DNA from: Pseudomonas psychrophila HA-4
Lineage (GTDB): Bacteria > Pseudomonadota > Gammaproteobacteria > Pseudomonadales > Pseudomonadaceae
Direction: 5' to 3'
Assembly (NCBI RefSeq): GCF_000282975.1
Contig: NZ_ALJC01000087.1
Location: 62,001 to 126,000, forward strand
DNA: 64,000 bases
Both the position numbers and the translations under genes were made by a program. The notes under the pieces are model-generated. The model was not told the origin of the DNA, ran no database searches, and was given only the letters and a program-made list of their open reading frames with translations. Positions 9,535-19,552 of the stretch are shown in pieces (position 1 is the stretch's first letter; every line of letters begins with the position of its first letter).

Positions 9535-9864
9535 TCAGCTGTAGCTGTTAACTTTTACCAGGATCTGCTCGGTTTGAGCCTTTTCCCATGTCAGGGTCAG
9601 TGTTTGTAGCACTCGCGCCATAAAGTCTTTATCGGCGGCGGCCTTTTTGCCCACGTAGCCTTGGCCACGACGGTACATCTTGAGATGAGCTCGCATGTGT
9701 GGACGCTCTTTCTCGAATTGGGTTTCTTCTTCGCATGCAACCACCGGTTCAATGCGTACATCACCGGCATCGCTGATCCACAGGATGTGGTCGTTCAGCG
9801 AGTCTTTCTGAGCAGCGAACAGTCGAGCCAGCTCGTTAACACACGGTTGATTGTTCAGGTTCAT
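9535..9864 (-). CDS. Conserved hypothetical protein, 109 residues
   Basis: ATG at 9864 is chosen because AGGAG lies six bases upstream; a longer frame reaches 9882. The protein is soluble and charged (MNLNNQPCVNELARLFAAQKDSLNDHILWISDAGDVRIEPV). The middle, RPHMRAHLKMYRRGQGYVGKKAAADK, is strongly basic, compatible with nucleic-acid contact but not proof of it. I do not recognise a family. It could be co-transcribed with the small ORFs upstream. Confidence 0.65.
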   Translation of the reverse strand: MNLNNQPCVNELARLFAAQKDSLNDHILWISDAGDVRIEPVVACEEETQFEKERPHMRAHLKMYRRGQGYVGKKAAADKDFMARVLQTLTLTWEKAQTEQILVKVNSYS

Positions 9865-9866
9865 AG

Positions 9867-10049
9867 CTAACTCCTTGACCACGCGTTGATCTGTCTAATT
9901 GATTCGCGCAACTGCTTATGCAGCGCTACGTAGTGTCCATCTAAAGAAGATCTGGTCTTGAGTCCTTCATATGTAGTAGTGAAATAAAGCACTACAACAT
10001 ACTGCGTAAAGCGAGGGAGGCAACGTAAACCAGGATGCTTGGGTGACAT
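9867..10049 (-). CDS. Possible small ORF, 60 residues
   Basis: ATG 10049 lies six bases after the stop of the upstream small ORF, with TGAGG just before it, and the frame ends directly before the 9864 start. That tight spacing suggests an operon of tiny genes, but the sequence (MSPKHPGLRCLPRFTQ...) has no recognisable domain and could be chance. Confidence 0.25.
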   Translation of the reverse strand: MSPKHPGLRCLPRFTQYVVVLYFTTTYEGLKTRSSLDGHYVALHKQLRESIRQINAWSRS

Positions 10050-10055
10050 GCCTCA

Positions 10056-10335
10056 TCAGCCACAAGCCTCTTGAAGACGTTTCGCTAGCTCCTTGCGCCC
10101 TTTACGTGGACGATCAAGCCAGGTCCGCTTCATCAATTCTGCCTTGTGGGCAGTACCTATCCCGGAACAGCTCGACAGCTCGTCGAGCATGCATGCAACA
10201 ACCCTTTCCAGCGCTTCCGGTGGGGAAGACGTCTGCATAATGCGTTGGGAAAATCGTGTCGTCAACAAATATGTAGTGTTTATTTTTAAGTACTACATTT
10301 GTGACTTGCGGGTCGATTTTCAGCATGCCGGTCAT
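10056..10335 (-). pseudogene. Small unknown gene read in two overlapping frames
   Basis: One minus-strand frame begins at ATG 10335 (MTGMLKIDPQVTNVVLKNKHYIFVDD). A second frame, one base out of register, continues from about 10268 (TRFSQRIMQTSSPPEALERVVACMLDEL...KRLQEACG) and ends at 10056. Joined, they give a plausible protein of about 93 residues, which suggests a single-base insertion near 10255-10270. Alternatively the downstream ORF starts by itself at an internal ATG (MQTSSPP). No family is recognised. Confidence 0.4.
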
Positions 10336-10616
10336 CCTTGATTTCCCAGCCTTTGCTGGAACACCTACCTAATATTCAGCGTCGTTAGGAGGGTCAACAG
10401 CATCAACGTTTACTCACGGTCATGCATGCGGCGCTACTGGAGCAAGCTAGGCGTGCGCAGGTTATGCGGGTGCTTCCGATCAGCACTTGGTCATTGGCTA
10501 AAACAGTCAACCAGCTTGAGCGGTTTGACCATTGTTGCAGAGCCCTCGCAAGGTGATTATCAGCAGGACTTTTAACGGTTCCCACTCCTAAAAATAATGA
10601 CCGAGGGATTCTGCTG

Positions 10617-12281
10617 ATGCGCGACTATCAAACAGCAATGAATGACTTTGACTACCAACGGACTGTAGCCGCTGCACTGAACGGCCATTTGGCGGCGCTC
10701 AATGCTTGTGTTGAGTGTTGTGACCGGCATGCCTTGCCGGGGCATATTGCGTTGTTTTGGGAAGGGCGCGACGCAAGCAGCGCGGCGTACACGTTCACCC
10801 AGTTGCAGGATTACGCCGCACGCTTTGCCAATTTCTTGCTGGCTCAAGGCGTAAAGCCAGGCGACAAAGTAGCGGGTTTGCTCCCGCGTAATGTCGAGTT
10901 GCTGGTTGTCGCGTTGGCCACTTGGCGTATTGGTGCTATCTACCAACCGTTGTTCACTGCGTTCGGCCCTAAAGCCATCGAACATCGCCTCAACGGTTCG
11001 GGTGCTGCATTAGTGGTCACCGATGCAGTGAATCGCCCCAAGCTCAATGACGTCAATGACTGCCCGGCCATCGTTACAGTGGCGGGCGCTAAGGGCCAAG
11101 GCCTAGTTCGCGGCGATTTCAGTTTTTGGGCAGAACTGGACAATTACTCAGCGGTTTGTGAACCCGTGATGATGAGCGGTGAAGATCCGTTTTTGCTCAT
11201 GTTTACGTCGGGCACCACGGGGCCGGCCAAACCGTTACTGGTGCCACTCAAGGCGATTGTCGCGTTCCAGAGTTACACCCGCGATGCCGTAGATTTGCGT
11301 CCAGAGGATTCATTCTGGAACTTGGCCGATCCGGGGTGGGCTTACGGGATTTATTTCGGGATTACCGGACCGTTGTCGATGGGGCATCCGATCACGTTAT
11401 ACGATGGCCCATTCTCTGTTGAAAGCACCTGTCGGGTGATCAAAAAGTACGGCATTACCAATCTCACGGGCTCTCCGACGGCCTATCGCATGTTGATTGC
11501 GGCCGGTGAGGCCTTCTCCAGCAAAATCAAAGGTCAGTTGCGGGCCGTCAGCAGCGCGGGTGAACCGCTTAACCCAGAAGTGATTCGCTGGTTCGCTGAA
11601 AAACTCGATGTCACTATTCACGACCACTACGGGCAAACCGAAGTAGGGATGGTGCTGTGCAACCACCACGGTTTAGACCACCCCGTGCATATGGGGGCTG
11701 CAGGCTTTGCTTCGCCAGGGCATCGCATTGTAGTGCTGGATGAGAACCATCAAGAACTGCCTGTGGGGCAGCCGGGGATTTTAGCGGTCGACCGCAGTCA
11801 ATCACCCATGTGCTGGTTTAGCGGTTATGAAGGCTTCAAGACTAAGGCGTTTGTTGGCAATTACTACTTGAGCGGCGACACCGTGGAGTTGAACCCGGAC
11901 GGCAGCATCAGTTTTGTCGGCCGCAGCGATGACGTGATCACGACGTCGGGCTACCGCGTAGGGCCTTTTGATGTGGAAAGCGCGTTGATCGAACACCCGG
12001 CGGTGGTTGAGGCGGCAGTGGTGGGCAAGCCTTGCCCTGAGCGTACTGAATTGGTGAAAGCATTTGTGGTGCTGAGCCCGCAGTACTTGGGCGATGCGCA
12101 ACTGGCCGAAACCCTTCGCTTGCATGTGCGCCAGCGTCTCGCTGCGCATGCTTACCCTCGCGAAATCGAATTCGTCAGCGAGTTGCCGAAGACCCCCAGT
12201 GGCAAGTTGCAGCGCTTTATTTTGCGCAACCAAGAAATCGCCAAGGCTGAACTGGCTCAAAACGCCAAGGTTACAGCCTGA
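10617..12281 (+). CDS. fadDx: AMP-forming acyl-CoA synthetase
   Basis: 554 residues, the usual length for the acyl-adenylate-forming family. It activates a carboxylic acid to its CoA thioester via an acyl-AMP. Core motifs are visible: P-loop LLMFTSGTTGPAKPLLVP, HDHYGQTEVGM, YLSGDTVELNPDGSISFVGRSDDVI and the catalytic lysine motif PKTPSGKLQR. It is the first gene of a five-gene operon (12-25 base gaps to the next genes) laid out as in the P. putida fadDx-fadB2x-fadAx-fadB1x cluster; the symbol rests on that synteny. The likely substrates are short or branched acids; exact specificity is not readable. Confidence 0.85.
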   Translation: MRDYQTAMNDFDYQRTVAAALNGHLAALNACVECCDRHALPGHIALFWEGRDASSAAYTFTQLQDYAARFANFLLAQGVKPGDKVAGLLPRNVELLVVALATWRIGAIYQPLFTAFGPKAIEHRLNGSGAALVVTDAVNRPKLNDVNDCPAIVTVAGAKGQGLVRGDFSFWAELDNYSAVCEPVMMSGEDPFLLMFTSGTTGPAKPLLVPLKAIVAFQSYTRDAVDLRPEDSFWNLADPGWAYGIYFGITGPLSMGHPITLYDGPFSVESTCRVIKKYGITNLTGSPTAYRMLIAAGEAFSSKIKGQLRAVSSAGEPLNPEVIRWFAEKLDVTIHDHYGQTEVGMVLCNHHGLDHPVHMGAAGFASPGHRIVVLDENHQELPVGQPGILAVDRSQSPMCWFSGYEGFKTKAFVGNYYLSGDTVELNPDGSISFVGRSDDVITTSGYRVGPFDVESALIEHPAVVEAAVVGKPCPERTELVKAFVVLSPQYLGDAQLAETLRLHVRQRLAAHAYPREIEFVSELPKTPSGKLQRFILRNQEIAKAELAQNAKVTA

Positions 12282-12304
12282 TCTTTTATTAGTCAGGAAC
12301 GCTC

Positions 12305-13066
12305 ATGCAAATCGAAAACAAGGTTTTTATCGTCACCGGTGGCGCATCAGGTTTGGGTGCAGCCACGGCTGAAATGCTGATAAAGGCGGGCGCTAAGGTG
12401 ATGCTGGTTGACCTGAACGCAGACGCCGTGGCGGCACAAGCGGCCAAGTTGGGTGCCAAGAGCACAGTGGCTGATATCAGTCAGGCGGATGCAGCCCAGG
12501 CGGCGGTGGATGCCACCGTCGCGGCGTTCGGTACCGTCAATGGCCTGGTCAATTGTGCGGGGATCGTACGCGGTGAAAAGATCCTCGGCAAAAACGGACC
12601 TCATTCGCTGGAGTGTTTCAGTCAGGTGGTCAACGTCAACCTGATTGGCAGCTTCAACATGCTGCGCTTGGCGTCAGCGGCGATTGCCGAAAGCGCTGCC
12701 GATGCTGACGGCGAGCGCGGGGTGATCATCAATACGGCGTCGGTGGCCGCTTTTGATGGGCAGATCGGACAAGCCGCGTATGCGGCTTCCAAGGGCGCAA
12801 TCGCCAGCCTGACGTTGCCTGCTGCACGTGAACTGGCGCGCTTCGGGATTCGGGTGATGACCATCGCCCCCGGCATTTTCGAAACACCGATGATGGCGGG
12901 CATGACCCCTGAAGTGCGCGATTCACTGGCTGCCGGTGTGCCGTTTCCACCGCGTTTGGGGAAACCTGCGGAGTACGCTTCGTTGGTGCGGCATATCATC
13001 GAGAACAGCATGCTCAATGGCGAGGTGATCCGTCTCGACGGCGCCTTGCGCATGGCCGCGAAATAA
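12305..13066 (+). CDS. fadB2x: SDR-type 3-hydroxyacyl-CoA dehydrogenase (type II, HSD17B10-like)
   Basis: 253 residues. NAD-binding motif TGGASGLG at residues 11-18, catalytic Ser146, Tyr159 and Lys163 in YAASK. The motif [25 protein letters not shown] and the ending [29 protein letters not shown] are typical of the type II 3-hydroxyacyl-CoA dehydrogenases, including the enzymes that oxidise 2-methyl-3-hydroxybutyryl-CoA in isoleucine breakdown. An AGGAA site precedes ATG. It is the second gene of the operon, between synthetase and thiolase, so it supplies the 3-ketoacyl-CoA for the next step. Confidence 0.87.
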   Translation: MQIENKVFIVTGGASGLGAATAEMLIKAGAKVMLVDLNADAVAAQAAKLGAKSTVADISQADAAQAAVDATVAAFGTVNGLVNCAGIVRGEKILGKNGPHSLECFSQVVNVNLIGSFNMLRLASAAIAESAADADGERGVIINTASVAAFDGQIGQAAYAASKGAIASLTLPAARELARFGIRVMTIAPGIFETPMMAGMTPEVRDSLAAGVPFPPRLGKPAEYASLVRHIIENSMLNGEVIRLDGALRMAAK

Positions 13067-13076
13067 GAGGTGTGAA

Positions 13077-14270
13077 ATGACCATTGCGAATGATCCGGTT
13101 GTTATCGTCAGCGTTGCACGTACACCCATGGGCGGTTTTCAGGGCGACTTCAAAGGCCTGACCGCGCCGCAATTGGGGGCTGCAGCCATTCGCGCTGCCG
13201 TTGAGCGGGCTGGCATCGCGGCGAACGGTGTAGATGAAGTGCTGTTTGGTTGTGTGTTGTCAGCCGGACTTGGCCAGGCCCCGGCGCGTCAAGCGGCTTT
13301 AGGTGCGGGGCTGGACAAGGGCACGCGTTGCACCACGCTGAACAAAATGTGCGGCTCAGGAATGGAAGCAACGATTCTGGCGCACGATCAACTGCTGGCC
13401 GCAAGCGCCGATGTGGTTGTGGCAGGCGGAATGGAGAGCATGTCCAACGCGCCTTACTTACTCGACCGCGCGCGTAGCGGCTACCGCATGGGCCATGGCC
13501 GGGTGCTGGATCACATGTTTCTTGATGGTCTGGAAGACGCCTACGACCGTGGGCGCCTGATGGGCACCTTCGCTGAAGATTGCGCACAGGCTCACGGCTT
13601 TACCCGCGAGGCGCAGGATGATTTTGCGGTGGCCTCGCTAAACCGTGCACAACAGGCTATCAAGACCGGCAGTTTCAGCGCCGAGATCGTCCCGGTGCAG
13701 GTTACCGTCGGCAAAGAACAGCGTTTGATCAGCGATGACGAGCAGCCACCTAAAGCTAATTTGGCAAAAATACCGACCCTGAAACCGGCCTTCCGTGATG
13801 GCGGGACCGTGACGGCGGCCAACTCCAGTTCGATTTCGGATGGCGCGGCGGCACTGGTATTGATGCGTCGCAGTGAGGCGCACAAGCGCGGGCTTAAGCC
13901 ATTGGCGGTCATTCATGGGCATGCGGCGTTTGCCGACGAGCCGGGATTGTTTCCGACTGCACCCGTCGGGGCGATTAAACGCTTGATGAAGAAGACCGGT
14001 TGGGACCTGGCTGAGGTCGATCTGTTTGAGATCAACGAGGCGTTTGCCGTGGTGACGTTGGTGACCATGAGCGAACTTGACATCCCTCATGCCAAGGTCA
14101 ATGTGTACGGTGGGGCGTGTGCGTTGGGTCACCCGATTGGTGCTTCGGGGGCGCGAATTCTGGTTACTCTGCTGTCAGCGTTGCGTCAGCACAACCTCAA
14201 AAACGGTGTTGCAGCCATCTGTATTGGCGGCGGTGAAGCCACGGCAATTGCTGTGGAATGTCTGTATTAA
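13077..14270 (+). CDS. fadAx: Acetyl-CoA C-acyltransferase (thiolase)
   Basis: 397 residues, standard thiolase length. The nucleophile is Cys92 in [23 protein letters not shown] provides the histidine and CIGGGEA the second cysteine near the C-terminus. It cleaves a 3-ketoacyl-CoA (acetoacetyl- or 2-methylacetoacetyl-CoA are likely) with CoA to give acetyl-CoA plus a shortened acyl-CoA. It starts ten bases after the dehydrogenase stop, with AGAGG upstream. Third gene of the operon. Confidence 0.9.
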   Translation: MTIANDPVVIVSVARTPMGGFQGDFKGLTAPQLGAAAIRAAVERAGIAANGVDEVLFGCVLSAGLGQAPARQAALGAGLDKGTRCTTLNKMCGSGMEATILAHDQLLAASADVVVAGGMESMSNAPYLLDRARSGYRMGHGRVLDHMFLDGLEDAYDRGRLMGTFAEDCAQAHGFTREAQDDFAVASLNRAQQAIKTGSFSAEIVPVQVTVGKEQRLISDDEQPPKANLAKIPTLKPAFRDGGTVTAANSSSISDGAAALVLMRRSEAHKRGLKPLAVIHGHAAFADEPGLFPTAPVGAIKRLMKKTGWDLAEVDLFEINEAFAVVTLVTMSELDIPHAKVNVYGGACALGHPIGASGARILVTLLSALRQHNLKNGVAAICIGGGEATAIAVECLY

Positions 14271-14278
14271 GGATTTCT

Positions 14279-15406
14279 ATGCTTCCTACATCTGAGCAAC
14301 TACAAATCCGCGAAGCGGCCCGCCAGTTTGCCCAAGAGCGTTTAAAGCCCTTTGCGGCTGAGTGGGATAAACAGCATCGCTTTCCGCGCGAGGCCATTAG
14401 CGAGATGGCCGAATTGGGCTTTTTTGGCATGTTGGTGCCGGAAGAGTGGGGCGGTTGCGACACGGGTTATCAAGCGTACGCGATGGCTCTTGAAGAAATC
14501 GCCGCCGGTGATGGCGCTTGCTCCACGATCATGAGCGTGCACAACTCGGTGGGGTGCGTGCCGATTCTCACGTACGGTAGCGATGAGCAAAAACGCGAGT
14601 TTTTGATTCCGTTGGCCAGCGGCGCGATGCTGGGTGCGTTTGCGTTGACTGAGCCGCAAGCGGGTTCTGACGCCAGCGATTTGAAAACCCGTGCTCGGCG
14701 TGAAGGTGATTATTACGTGCTTAATGGCTGCAAACAGTTCATCACATCTGGGCAAAACGCCGGGGTGGTGATTGTGTTTGCGGTGACGGATCCGGCAGCG
14801 GGCAAGCGCGGGATTACTGCGTTCATTGTGCCCACCGATTCGCCGGGCTACAGCGTGGCCCGCGTGGAGGACAAGCTGGGGCAGCATGCGTCGGACACCT
14901 GCCAGATTTTGTTCAACGATCTTAAAGTGCCCGTAGCCAATCGGTTGGGCGAAGAAGGGCAGGGCTACAAAATCGCCCTGGGCAACCTTGAAGGCGGCCG
15001 CATTGGCATTGCTTCACAAGCGGTGGGCATGGCCCGCGCAGCGTTTGAGGCGGCTCGCGATTATGCGCGTGAGCGTGTGACCTTCGGTCAGCCGTTGGTT
15101 GAGCATCAGGCGGTGGCGTTTCGTTTAGCCGACATGTCGACTGAAATCGCCGTTGCCCGGCAAATGGTCCAATACGCCGCGGCGTTGCGTGACAGCGGGC
15201 AGTCAGCGTTGGTCGAGGCCTCACAAGCCAAGCTGTTTGCCTCGGAAATGGCCGAGCGGGTGTGCTCCAAAGCGTTGCAAACCCTGGGTGGTTATGGCTA
15301 TTTGAGCGATTTCCCGCTTGAGCGAATCTATCGCGATGTGCGGGTGTGTCAGATTTATGAAGGCACCAGCGATATTCAGCGCATGGTCATTTCGCGCAAT
15401 CTTTAA
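14279..15406 (+). CDS. Acyl-CoA dehydrogenase, short/branched chain
   Basis: 375 residues from ATG 14279, eight bases after the thiolase stop with AAGGA upstream; an earlier in-frame start at 14258 overlaps the thiolase and is less likely. Family motifs include [15 protein letters not shown] (FAD and substrate contacts) and the catalytic glutamate in [12 protein letters not shown]. The enzyme introduces the alpha-beta double bond into a short acyl-CoA with FAD, passing electrons to ETF. The equivalent P. putida gene, PP_2216, encodes a short-chain acyl-CoA dehydrogenase. Fourth gene of the operon; in isoleucine breakdown it would act on 2-methylbutyryl-CoA. Confidence 0.88.
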   Translation: MLPTSEQLQIREAARQFAQERLKPFAAEWDKQHRFPREAISEMAELGFFGMLVPEEWGGCDTGYQAYAMALEEIAAGDGACSTIMSVHNSVGCVPILTYGSDEQKREFLIPLASGAMLGAFALTEPQAGSDASDLKTRARREGDYYVLNGCKQFITSGQNAGVVIVFAVTDPAAGKRGITAFIVPTDSPGYSVARVEDKLGQHASDTCQILFNDLKVPVANRLGEEGQGYKIALGNLEGGRIGIASQAVGMARAAFEAARDYARERVTFGQPLVEHQAVAFRLADMSTEIAVARQMVQYAAALRDSGQSALVEASQAKLFASEMAERVCSKALQTLGGYGYLSDFPLERIYRDVRVCQIYEGTSDIQRMVISRNL

Positions 15407-15422
15407 ATTGAGGACGTTATCG

Positions 15423-16196
15423 ATGAGCTACGAAACCATTTTGTTGGACATTCATGGGCAAGTGGGTCTGATTACACTGAATCGGCCGCAGGCGCTGAAT
15501 GCCCTAAATGCGCAGTTGGTAAGTGAGGTGAATCACGCGCTGGACACTCTGGAGTCCGATAATTCGATTGGCTGCATCGTCATTACGGGTTCGAAAAAAG
15601 CCTTTGCTGCCGGGGCCGACATCAAGGAAATGGCGGAGCTGACCTACCCGCAGATTTACCTTGAGGACCTGTTTTCGGACAGTGATAGAGTATCGACCCG
15701 GCGCAAACCGGTAATTGCTGCGGTGGCTGGTTTTGCCTTGGGCGGCGGCTGTGAGTTAGCGATGATGTGCGACTTTATTCTGGCCGGTGACAACGCTAAA
15801 TTCGGCCAGCCTGAAATTAATCTGGGTGTGCTGCCGGGTATGGGCGGCACCCAGCGTCTGACCCGTGCTGTAGGCAAGGCCAAGGCTATGGAAATGTGCC
15901 TGAGCGGGCGTTTGATGGATGCTGTCGAGGCTGAGCGCTCGGGGTTGGTTGCGCGTGTGATTCCAGTGGATGAATTGCTGGAAGATGCGTTGAAAGTGGC
16001 TGCAACCATCGCCAAAAAATCCTTGCCGGTGCTGATGCTGACCAAAGAAAGCGTGAACCGCGCGTTTGAAGTCAGCTTGTCGGAAGGCGTGCGTTTTGAG
16101 CGTCGAGTGTTCCACTCGCTGTTTGCCACCCATGATCAGAAAGAAGGCATGGCGGCGTTTGTGGGCAAGCGTGAGGCGCAGTTCAAAAACAGTTAA
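15423..16196 (+). CDS. fadB1x: Enoyl-CoA hydratase
   Basis: 257 residues from ATG 15423 (TGAGG upstream); the longer frame from 15318 overlaps the dehydrogenase and is rejected. Oxyanion-hole region [11 protein letters not shown] and both catalytic glutamates are present: Glu131 in GQPEINLG and Glu157 in KAMEMCL. It hydrates a 2-enoyl-CoA to the 3-hydroxyacyl-CoA used by the second gene. Last gene of the operon; the hairpin at 16210 follows immediately. Confidence 0.9.
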   Translation: MSYETILLDIHGQVGLITLNRPQALNALNAQLVSEVNHALDTLESDNSIGCIVITGSKKAFAAGADIKEMAELTYPQIYLEDLFSDSDRVSTRRKPVIAAVAGFALGGGCELAMMCDFILAGDNAKFGQPEINLGVLPGMGGTQRLTRAVGKAKAMEMCLSGRLMDAVEAERSGLVARVIPVDELLEDALKVAATIAKKSLPVLMLTKESVNRAFEVSLSEGVRFERRVFHSLFATHDQKEGMAAFVGKREAQFKNS

Positions 16197-16209
16197 GTAG
16201 CACCTGATG

Positions 16210-16243
16210 CCCAGTAGGCGCGAGCAAGCTCGCTCCTACTGGG
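16210..16243. repeat. REP-like palindrome between convergent operons
   Basis: CCCAGTAGG.GCGAGC AA GCTCGC.CCTACTGGG is a near-perfect 34-base palindrome. The GCGAGC/GCTCGC core with flanking CCTACTG is the common extragenic palindrome type in pseudomonads. It lies exactly between two convergent operons and could end transcription from both sides. Confidence 0.8.
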
Positions 16244-16250
16244 GTGTGGT

Positions 16251-17402
16251 TTAGATCAGATAATTCTTCAGCTCTCGAGCAATCACCATGCGTTGAATCT
16301 CACTCGATCCTTCATAGATCTGGGTGATTCGCGCGTCGCGGTAGTAACGCTCCACCGGGTAATCTTCAAGGTAGCCGTAGCCGCCATGAATCTGGATTGC
16401 TTTGGAACACACAAACTCAGCTATCTCTGACGCAAACAGCTTGGCTTGCGAGGCTTCTGATAAGCAGGGCTTGCCTGCGCTGCGCAGGCGCGCGGCGTGC
16501 AAAATCAGCAGGCGAGCAGCATTCAGGCGGGTTTGCATGTCGGCCAACATATTGGCCACGCTTTGGTGCTCAATGATGGCTTTGTCGAACTGTACCCGGT
16601 CGCGGGCGTATCCCAGTGCGGCTTCAAAGGCTGCACGGGCGATGCCCAGGGCTTGGGCGGCAATGCCGATGCGTCCGCCTTCCAGGTTTGACAGGGCGAT
16701 GGCTAAGCCTTTGCCACGCTCACCCAGCAGATTGGCTTCTGGCACGCAGCAGTTGTTAAGCGTCACGGCGCAGGTATCCGAAGCGCGAATGCCCATTTTG
16801 TGTTCGGTCCGGTCAACGATAAAACCCGAAGTCGCGGTGGGTACCAGAAACGCCGAAATACCTTTTTTACCCAGTTCCGGATCAGTTACCGCGAAGACAA
16901 TGGCCAGTTTGGCGCGTTTGCCGTTACTGACAAATTGCTTGGCGCCGTTGATGACCCATTGACCGTCACGCAACTCGGCGCGGGTACGCAGGTTGTGCGC
17001 CTCGGAGCCCGCTTGCGGCTCGGTCAGGCAAAAACAGCCGATGGATTGGCCGCTGGCCAATTCTGCGAGCCAAGTTTCTTTTTGTGCCTGACTGCCGTAT
17101 TTGAGGATCGGGCCGCAGCCTACCGAGTTGTGAATGCTCATCAACGCGCCAGTGGCGCCATCACCGGCTGAGATCTCTTCCACGGCCAGGGCATAAGCCA
17201 CGTAGTCGACATAAGTGCCGCCCCATTCTTCAGGGACGATCATGCCAAGCAAGCCGAGCTCCCCCATCTTGGCGATGAGCGCGTCGTCGATCCAGCCAGC
17301 CTTTTCCCAGGCTTGGGCGTGGGGGGCAATTTCGCCACGGGCAAAATCCCGGGCCATGTCGCGGATCATCACTTGTTCTTCAGTCAGTTCGAGGTCTTGC
17401 AT
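16251..17402 (-). CDS. Acyl-CoA dehydrogenase, probably isobutyryl-CoA
   Basis: 383 residues, paralogous to the dehydrogenase at 14279. It has the motif [19 protein letters not shown] and the catalytic glutamate in [12 protein letters not shown]. It lies three bases downstream of a 3-hydroxyisobutyryl-CoA hydrolase-like gene and is co-transcribed with it, which points to valine breakdown, where isobutyryl-CoA becomes methacrylyl-CoA. The substrate is inferred from that pairing, not from the protein itself. Confidence 0.85.
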   Translation of the reverse strand: MQDLELTEEQVMIRDMARDFARGEIAPHAQAWEKAGWIDDALIAKMGELGLLGMIVPEEWGGTYVDYVAYALAVEEISAGDGATGALMSIHNSVGCGPILKYGSQAQKETWLAELASGQSIGCFCLTEPQAGSEAHNLRTRAELRDGQWVINGAKQFVSNGKRAKLAIVFAVTDPELGKKGISAFLVPTATSGFIVDRTEHKMGIRASDTCAVTLNNCCVPEANLLGERGKGLAIALSNLEGGRIGIAAQALGIARAAFEAALGYARDRVQFDKAIIEHQSVANMLADMQTRLNAARLLILHAARLRSAGKPCLSEASQAKLFASEIAEFVCSKAIQIHGGYGYLEDYPVERYYRDARITQIYEGSSEIQRMVIARELKNYLI

Positions 17403-17405
17403 GGC

Positions 17406-18512
17406 TTAAAGTCCGCTCTGTTTGAAGTCTGTGAAGAAGCTCGCGACATGCGCCGGGTCGAGTTCGTGCAGGGTCGGCGGGTTCCAGTGTGGCGTTTTGT
17501 CCTTGTCGATGATCAGCGCACGTACGCCTTCGATCAGATCGCCGCGATCAAACCACTGACGATCCAAATGCAGTTCGAGGGCGAAGCACTCTTCCAAGTC
17601 AAGCTTATGGCCGTGACGGAGCATTTCGAGAGTGACGGCCATGCCCAGCGGTGAGCGGGTCTCCAGCAGGTTGGCAGTCTCGGTGGCCCATTCGCGGTAT
17701 TCAGGCGCGTTAACCGTGCGCAAGTGGGCGACGATGTCGGGAACGCTGTTAAGGGCGAACGCTTCATCAATCAATGGTCGTAGTTTGGCCAGCGGTGCAT
17801 CAGGTAGGGTTTGCACGGCGAAAGTGCCCAGCAAGGACTTGAGCTCATGGAGCGGCGCTTGCTGCCACTTGAGGTTATCTAGGCTTTGATCCAATTCAGC
17901 CAGTTTGCTGCTATCGGTGTACCAATCAGCCAGCCCGCAATACAACGCATCGCTGGCGCGAATTTGCACGCCGCTGACGCCCAAATAAGTGCCAGTTTGG
18001 CCGGGGGTACGCGTCAGAAAGTAACTGCCGCCCACGTCCGGGAAATAACCAATCGCGACTTCTGGCATGGCCAGGCGACTGCGTTCAGTAATCAGGCGCA
18101 GGTCTGAGCCTTGTGCCAGACCCATGCCACCGCCCAGCACGTAGCCATCCATCAGTGCGAGCACTGGCTTGGTGTAGTGATGGAGGGTCAGATCGAGGGC
18201 GTATTCCTCTTCAAAGAAGATTTTGTGCAGGGTGTCATTGGTTTTATAGCTGTCGTACAGCGAGCGTATGTCACCACCTGCGCAAAAGGCCTTTTCGCCT
18301 GCGCCACGCAATACGACTGCTTTGATGTCGGCATCTTGGGCCCAGGCGTCGAGATGCTGTTGCAGACTGCGGACCATGGGCAGGTCTATCGCATTAAGGC
18401 CGCTGGGGCGGTTCAGGGTCAGGTGGCCAATGTGGTTGCGGACCTCGGCTAATACCGTACTTTGGGGCGGCTCGACATGCTGTGTCGGTGAGGATGAAAC
18501 CTGAGCAGTCAT
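17406..18512 (-). CDS. 3-hydroxyisobutyryl-CoA hydrolase-type crotonase
   Basis: 368 residues from ATG 18512, with AGGGAG six bases upstream. It is longer than ordinary hydratases, as expected for this subfamily. The signature MPEVAIGYFPDVGGSYFLTRTPG and CGLADWYTDS match 3-hydroxyisobutyryl-CoA hydrolases, which release 3-hydroxyisobutyrate in valine catabolism; N-terminal GAGEKAFCAGGDIRSLY gives the oxyanion hole. First gene of a two-gene leftward operon with the acyl-CoA dehydrogenase. Confidence 0.86.
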   Translation of the reverse strand: MTAQVSSSPTQHVEPPQSTVLAEVRNHIGHLTLNRPSGLNAIDLPMVRSLQQHLDAWAQDADIKAVVLRGAGEKAFCAGGDIRSLYDSYKTNDTLHKIFFEEEYALDLTLHHYTKPVLALMDGYVLGGGMGLAQGSDLRLITERSRLAMPEVAIGYFPDVGGSYFLTRTPGQTGTYLGVSGVQIRASDALYCGLADWYTDSSKLAELDQSLDNLKWQQAPLHELKSLLGTFAVQTLPDAPLAKLRPLIDEAFALNSVPDIVAHLRTVNAPEYREWATETANLLETRSPLGMAVTLEMLRHGHKLDLEECFALELHLDRQWFDRGDLIEGVRALIIDKDKTPHWNPPTLHELDPAHVASFFTDFKQSGL

Positions 18513-18660
18513 CACTAACTCCCTGCTGTGTATTATTTTTAGAAGGTATTTGCGTGCGAACGATAGCCGATGCTAACAGTGCAAATTTGCACATTACAAC
18601 CGGGATGCGTGCAGGGTTGGTGTGCATTTTTGCATGACGCACAAGTAGTCCGGTGGGCGC

Positions 18661-19431
18661 TTATTGCGCCAGCCATCCACCATCGACGTTCCAGGCGGCG
18701 CCGCGCACTTGGCTGCCTGCCTCACTGCACAAAAACAGCACCAGTTCGCCCAGTTGCGGCGGGGTAACGAACTCAAGCGAAGGTTGTTTCTCGGCCAGCA
18801 GGTCGTGCTGCGCCTGATACGGGTCAATGCCTTGGTTGATGCGCTGGTCTATCTGCTTTTGGACCAGAGGGGTCAATACCCAGCCGGGGCAAATGGCGTT
18901 GCAGGTGATATTGCTGGTGGCGGTTTCGAGGCCCACGACCTTGGTCAAACCGATCACGCCGTGTTTGGCGGCGACGTAGGCGGCTTTGCCGACTGACCCG
19001 ACCAAGCCGTGTACCGAGGCGATATTAACGATGCGCCCCCAGCCGCGTTTGCGCATGCCGGGCAGGGCGAGGCGGGTGCTGTGAAAGACCGAGGAAAGGT
19101 TGATTGCGATGATTGAGTCCCAGCGCTCCACCGGGAACTCTTCGACGCTGGCCACGTGTTGAATACCAGCGTTATTGACCAGTATGTCGAGGCCGCCGAA
19201 TTCCCGTTCGGCATAACTGATCATGTCGGCAATTTGCGCTGGATCGCTAACATCTGCCGGGTGGTGGCCAACTTTCCCACCGAACTGTTGCAGTTCGGCA
19301 ATGACTTTGCTGGCGTCGCCAAAACCGTTGAGTATTAGGTCGGCGCCAGCCTTGGCCAAGCTTTGGGCGATGCCCAATCCAATACCACTGGTGGAACCGG
19401 TAACCAGGGCAGTTTTACCCTTAAGGCTCAT
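18661..19431 (-). CDS. hbdH: 3-hydroxybutyrate dehydrogenase (SDR)
   Basis: 256 residues from ATG 19431 (GAGGA upstream). NAD motif TGSTSGIGLG at 11-20, catalytic Ser139, Tyr152 and Lys156, and the signature IASVHGLVGSVGKAAYVAAKHG of bacterial D-3-hydroxybutyrate dehydrogenases. The enzyme interconverts D-3-hydroxybutyrate and acetoacetate in the cytosol, feeding ketone bodies or depolymerised polyhydroxybutyrate into acetyl-CoA. It stands alone beside the acyl-CoA operons, which makes metabolic sense. Confidence 0.88.
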   Translation of the reverse strand: MSLKGKTALVTGSTSGIGLGIAQSLAKAGADLILNGFGDASKVIAELQQFGGKVGHHPADVSDPAQIADMISYAEREFGGLDILVNNAGIQHVASVEEFPVERWDSIIAINLSSVFHSTRLALPGMRKRGWGRIVNIASVHGLVGSVGKAAYVAAKHGVIGLTKVVGLETATSNITCNAICPGWVLTPLVQKQIDQRINQGIDPYQAQHDLLAEKQPSLEFVTPPQLGELVLFLCSEAGSQVRGAAWNVDGGWLAQ

Positions 19432-19505
19432 GATCAATTCCTCAGGTGAGACACGGTAGATTCGTCAATGAGGAAACGTAGCACGAGGTTCGTGACTCGG
19501 ATACG

Positions 19506-19534
19506 AAACGGCCCACCAAAAGGTGGGCCGTTTT
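19506..19534. terminator. Rho-independent terminator downstream of ppiC
   Basis: Twelve-base perfect stem AAACGGCCCACC/GGTGGGCCGTTT with an AAAA loop and T/A runs on both sides. It terminates the minus-strand ppiC transcript. Confidence 0.92.
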
Positions 19535-19552
19535 CACACAGAGCCGGAGTAA

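Noticed and set aside
10341..10616. Transposase remnant upstream of fadDx
   Set aside because: A short plus-strand peptide (LAKTVNQLERFD) vaguely recalls IS21-type IstB, but the match is too short to support a mobile element.
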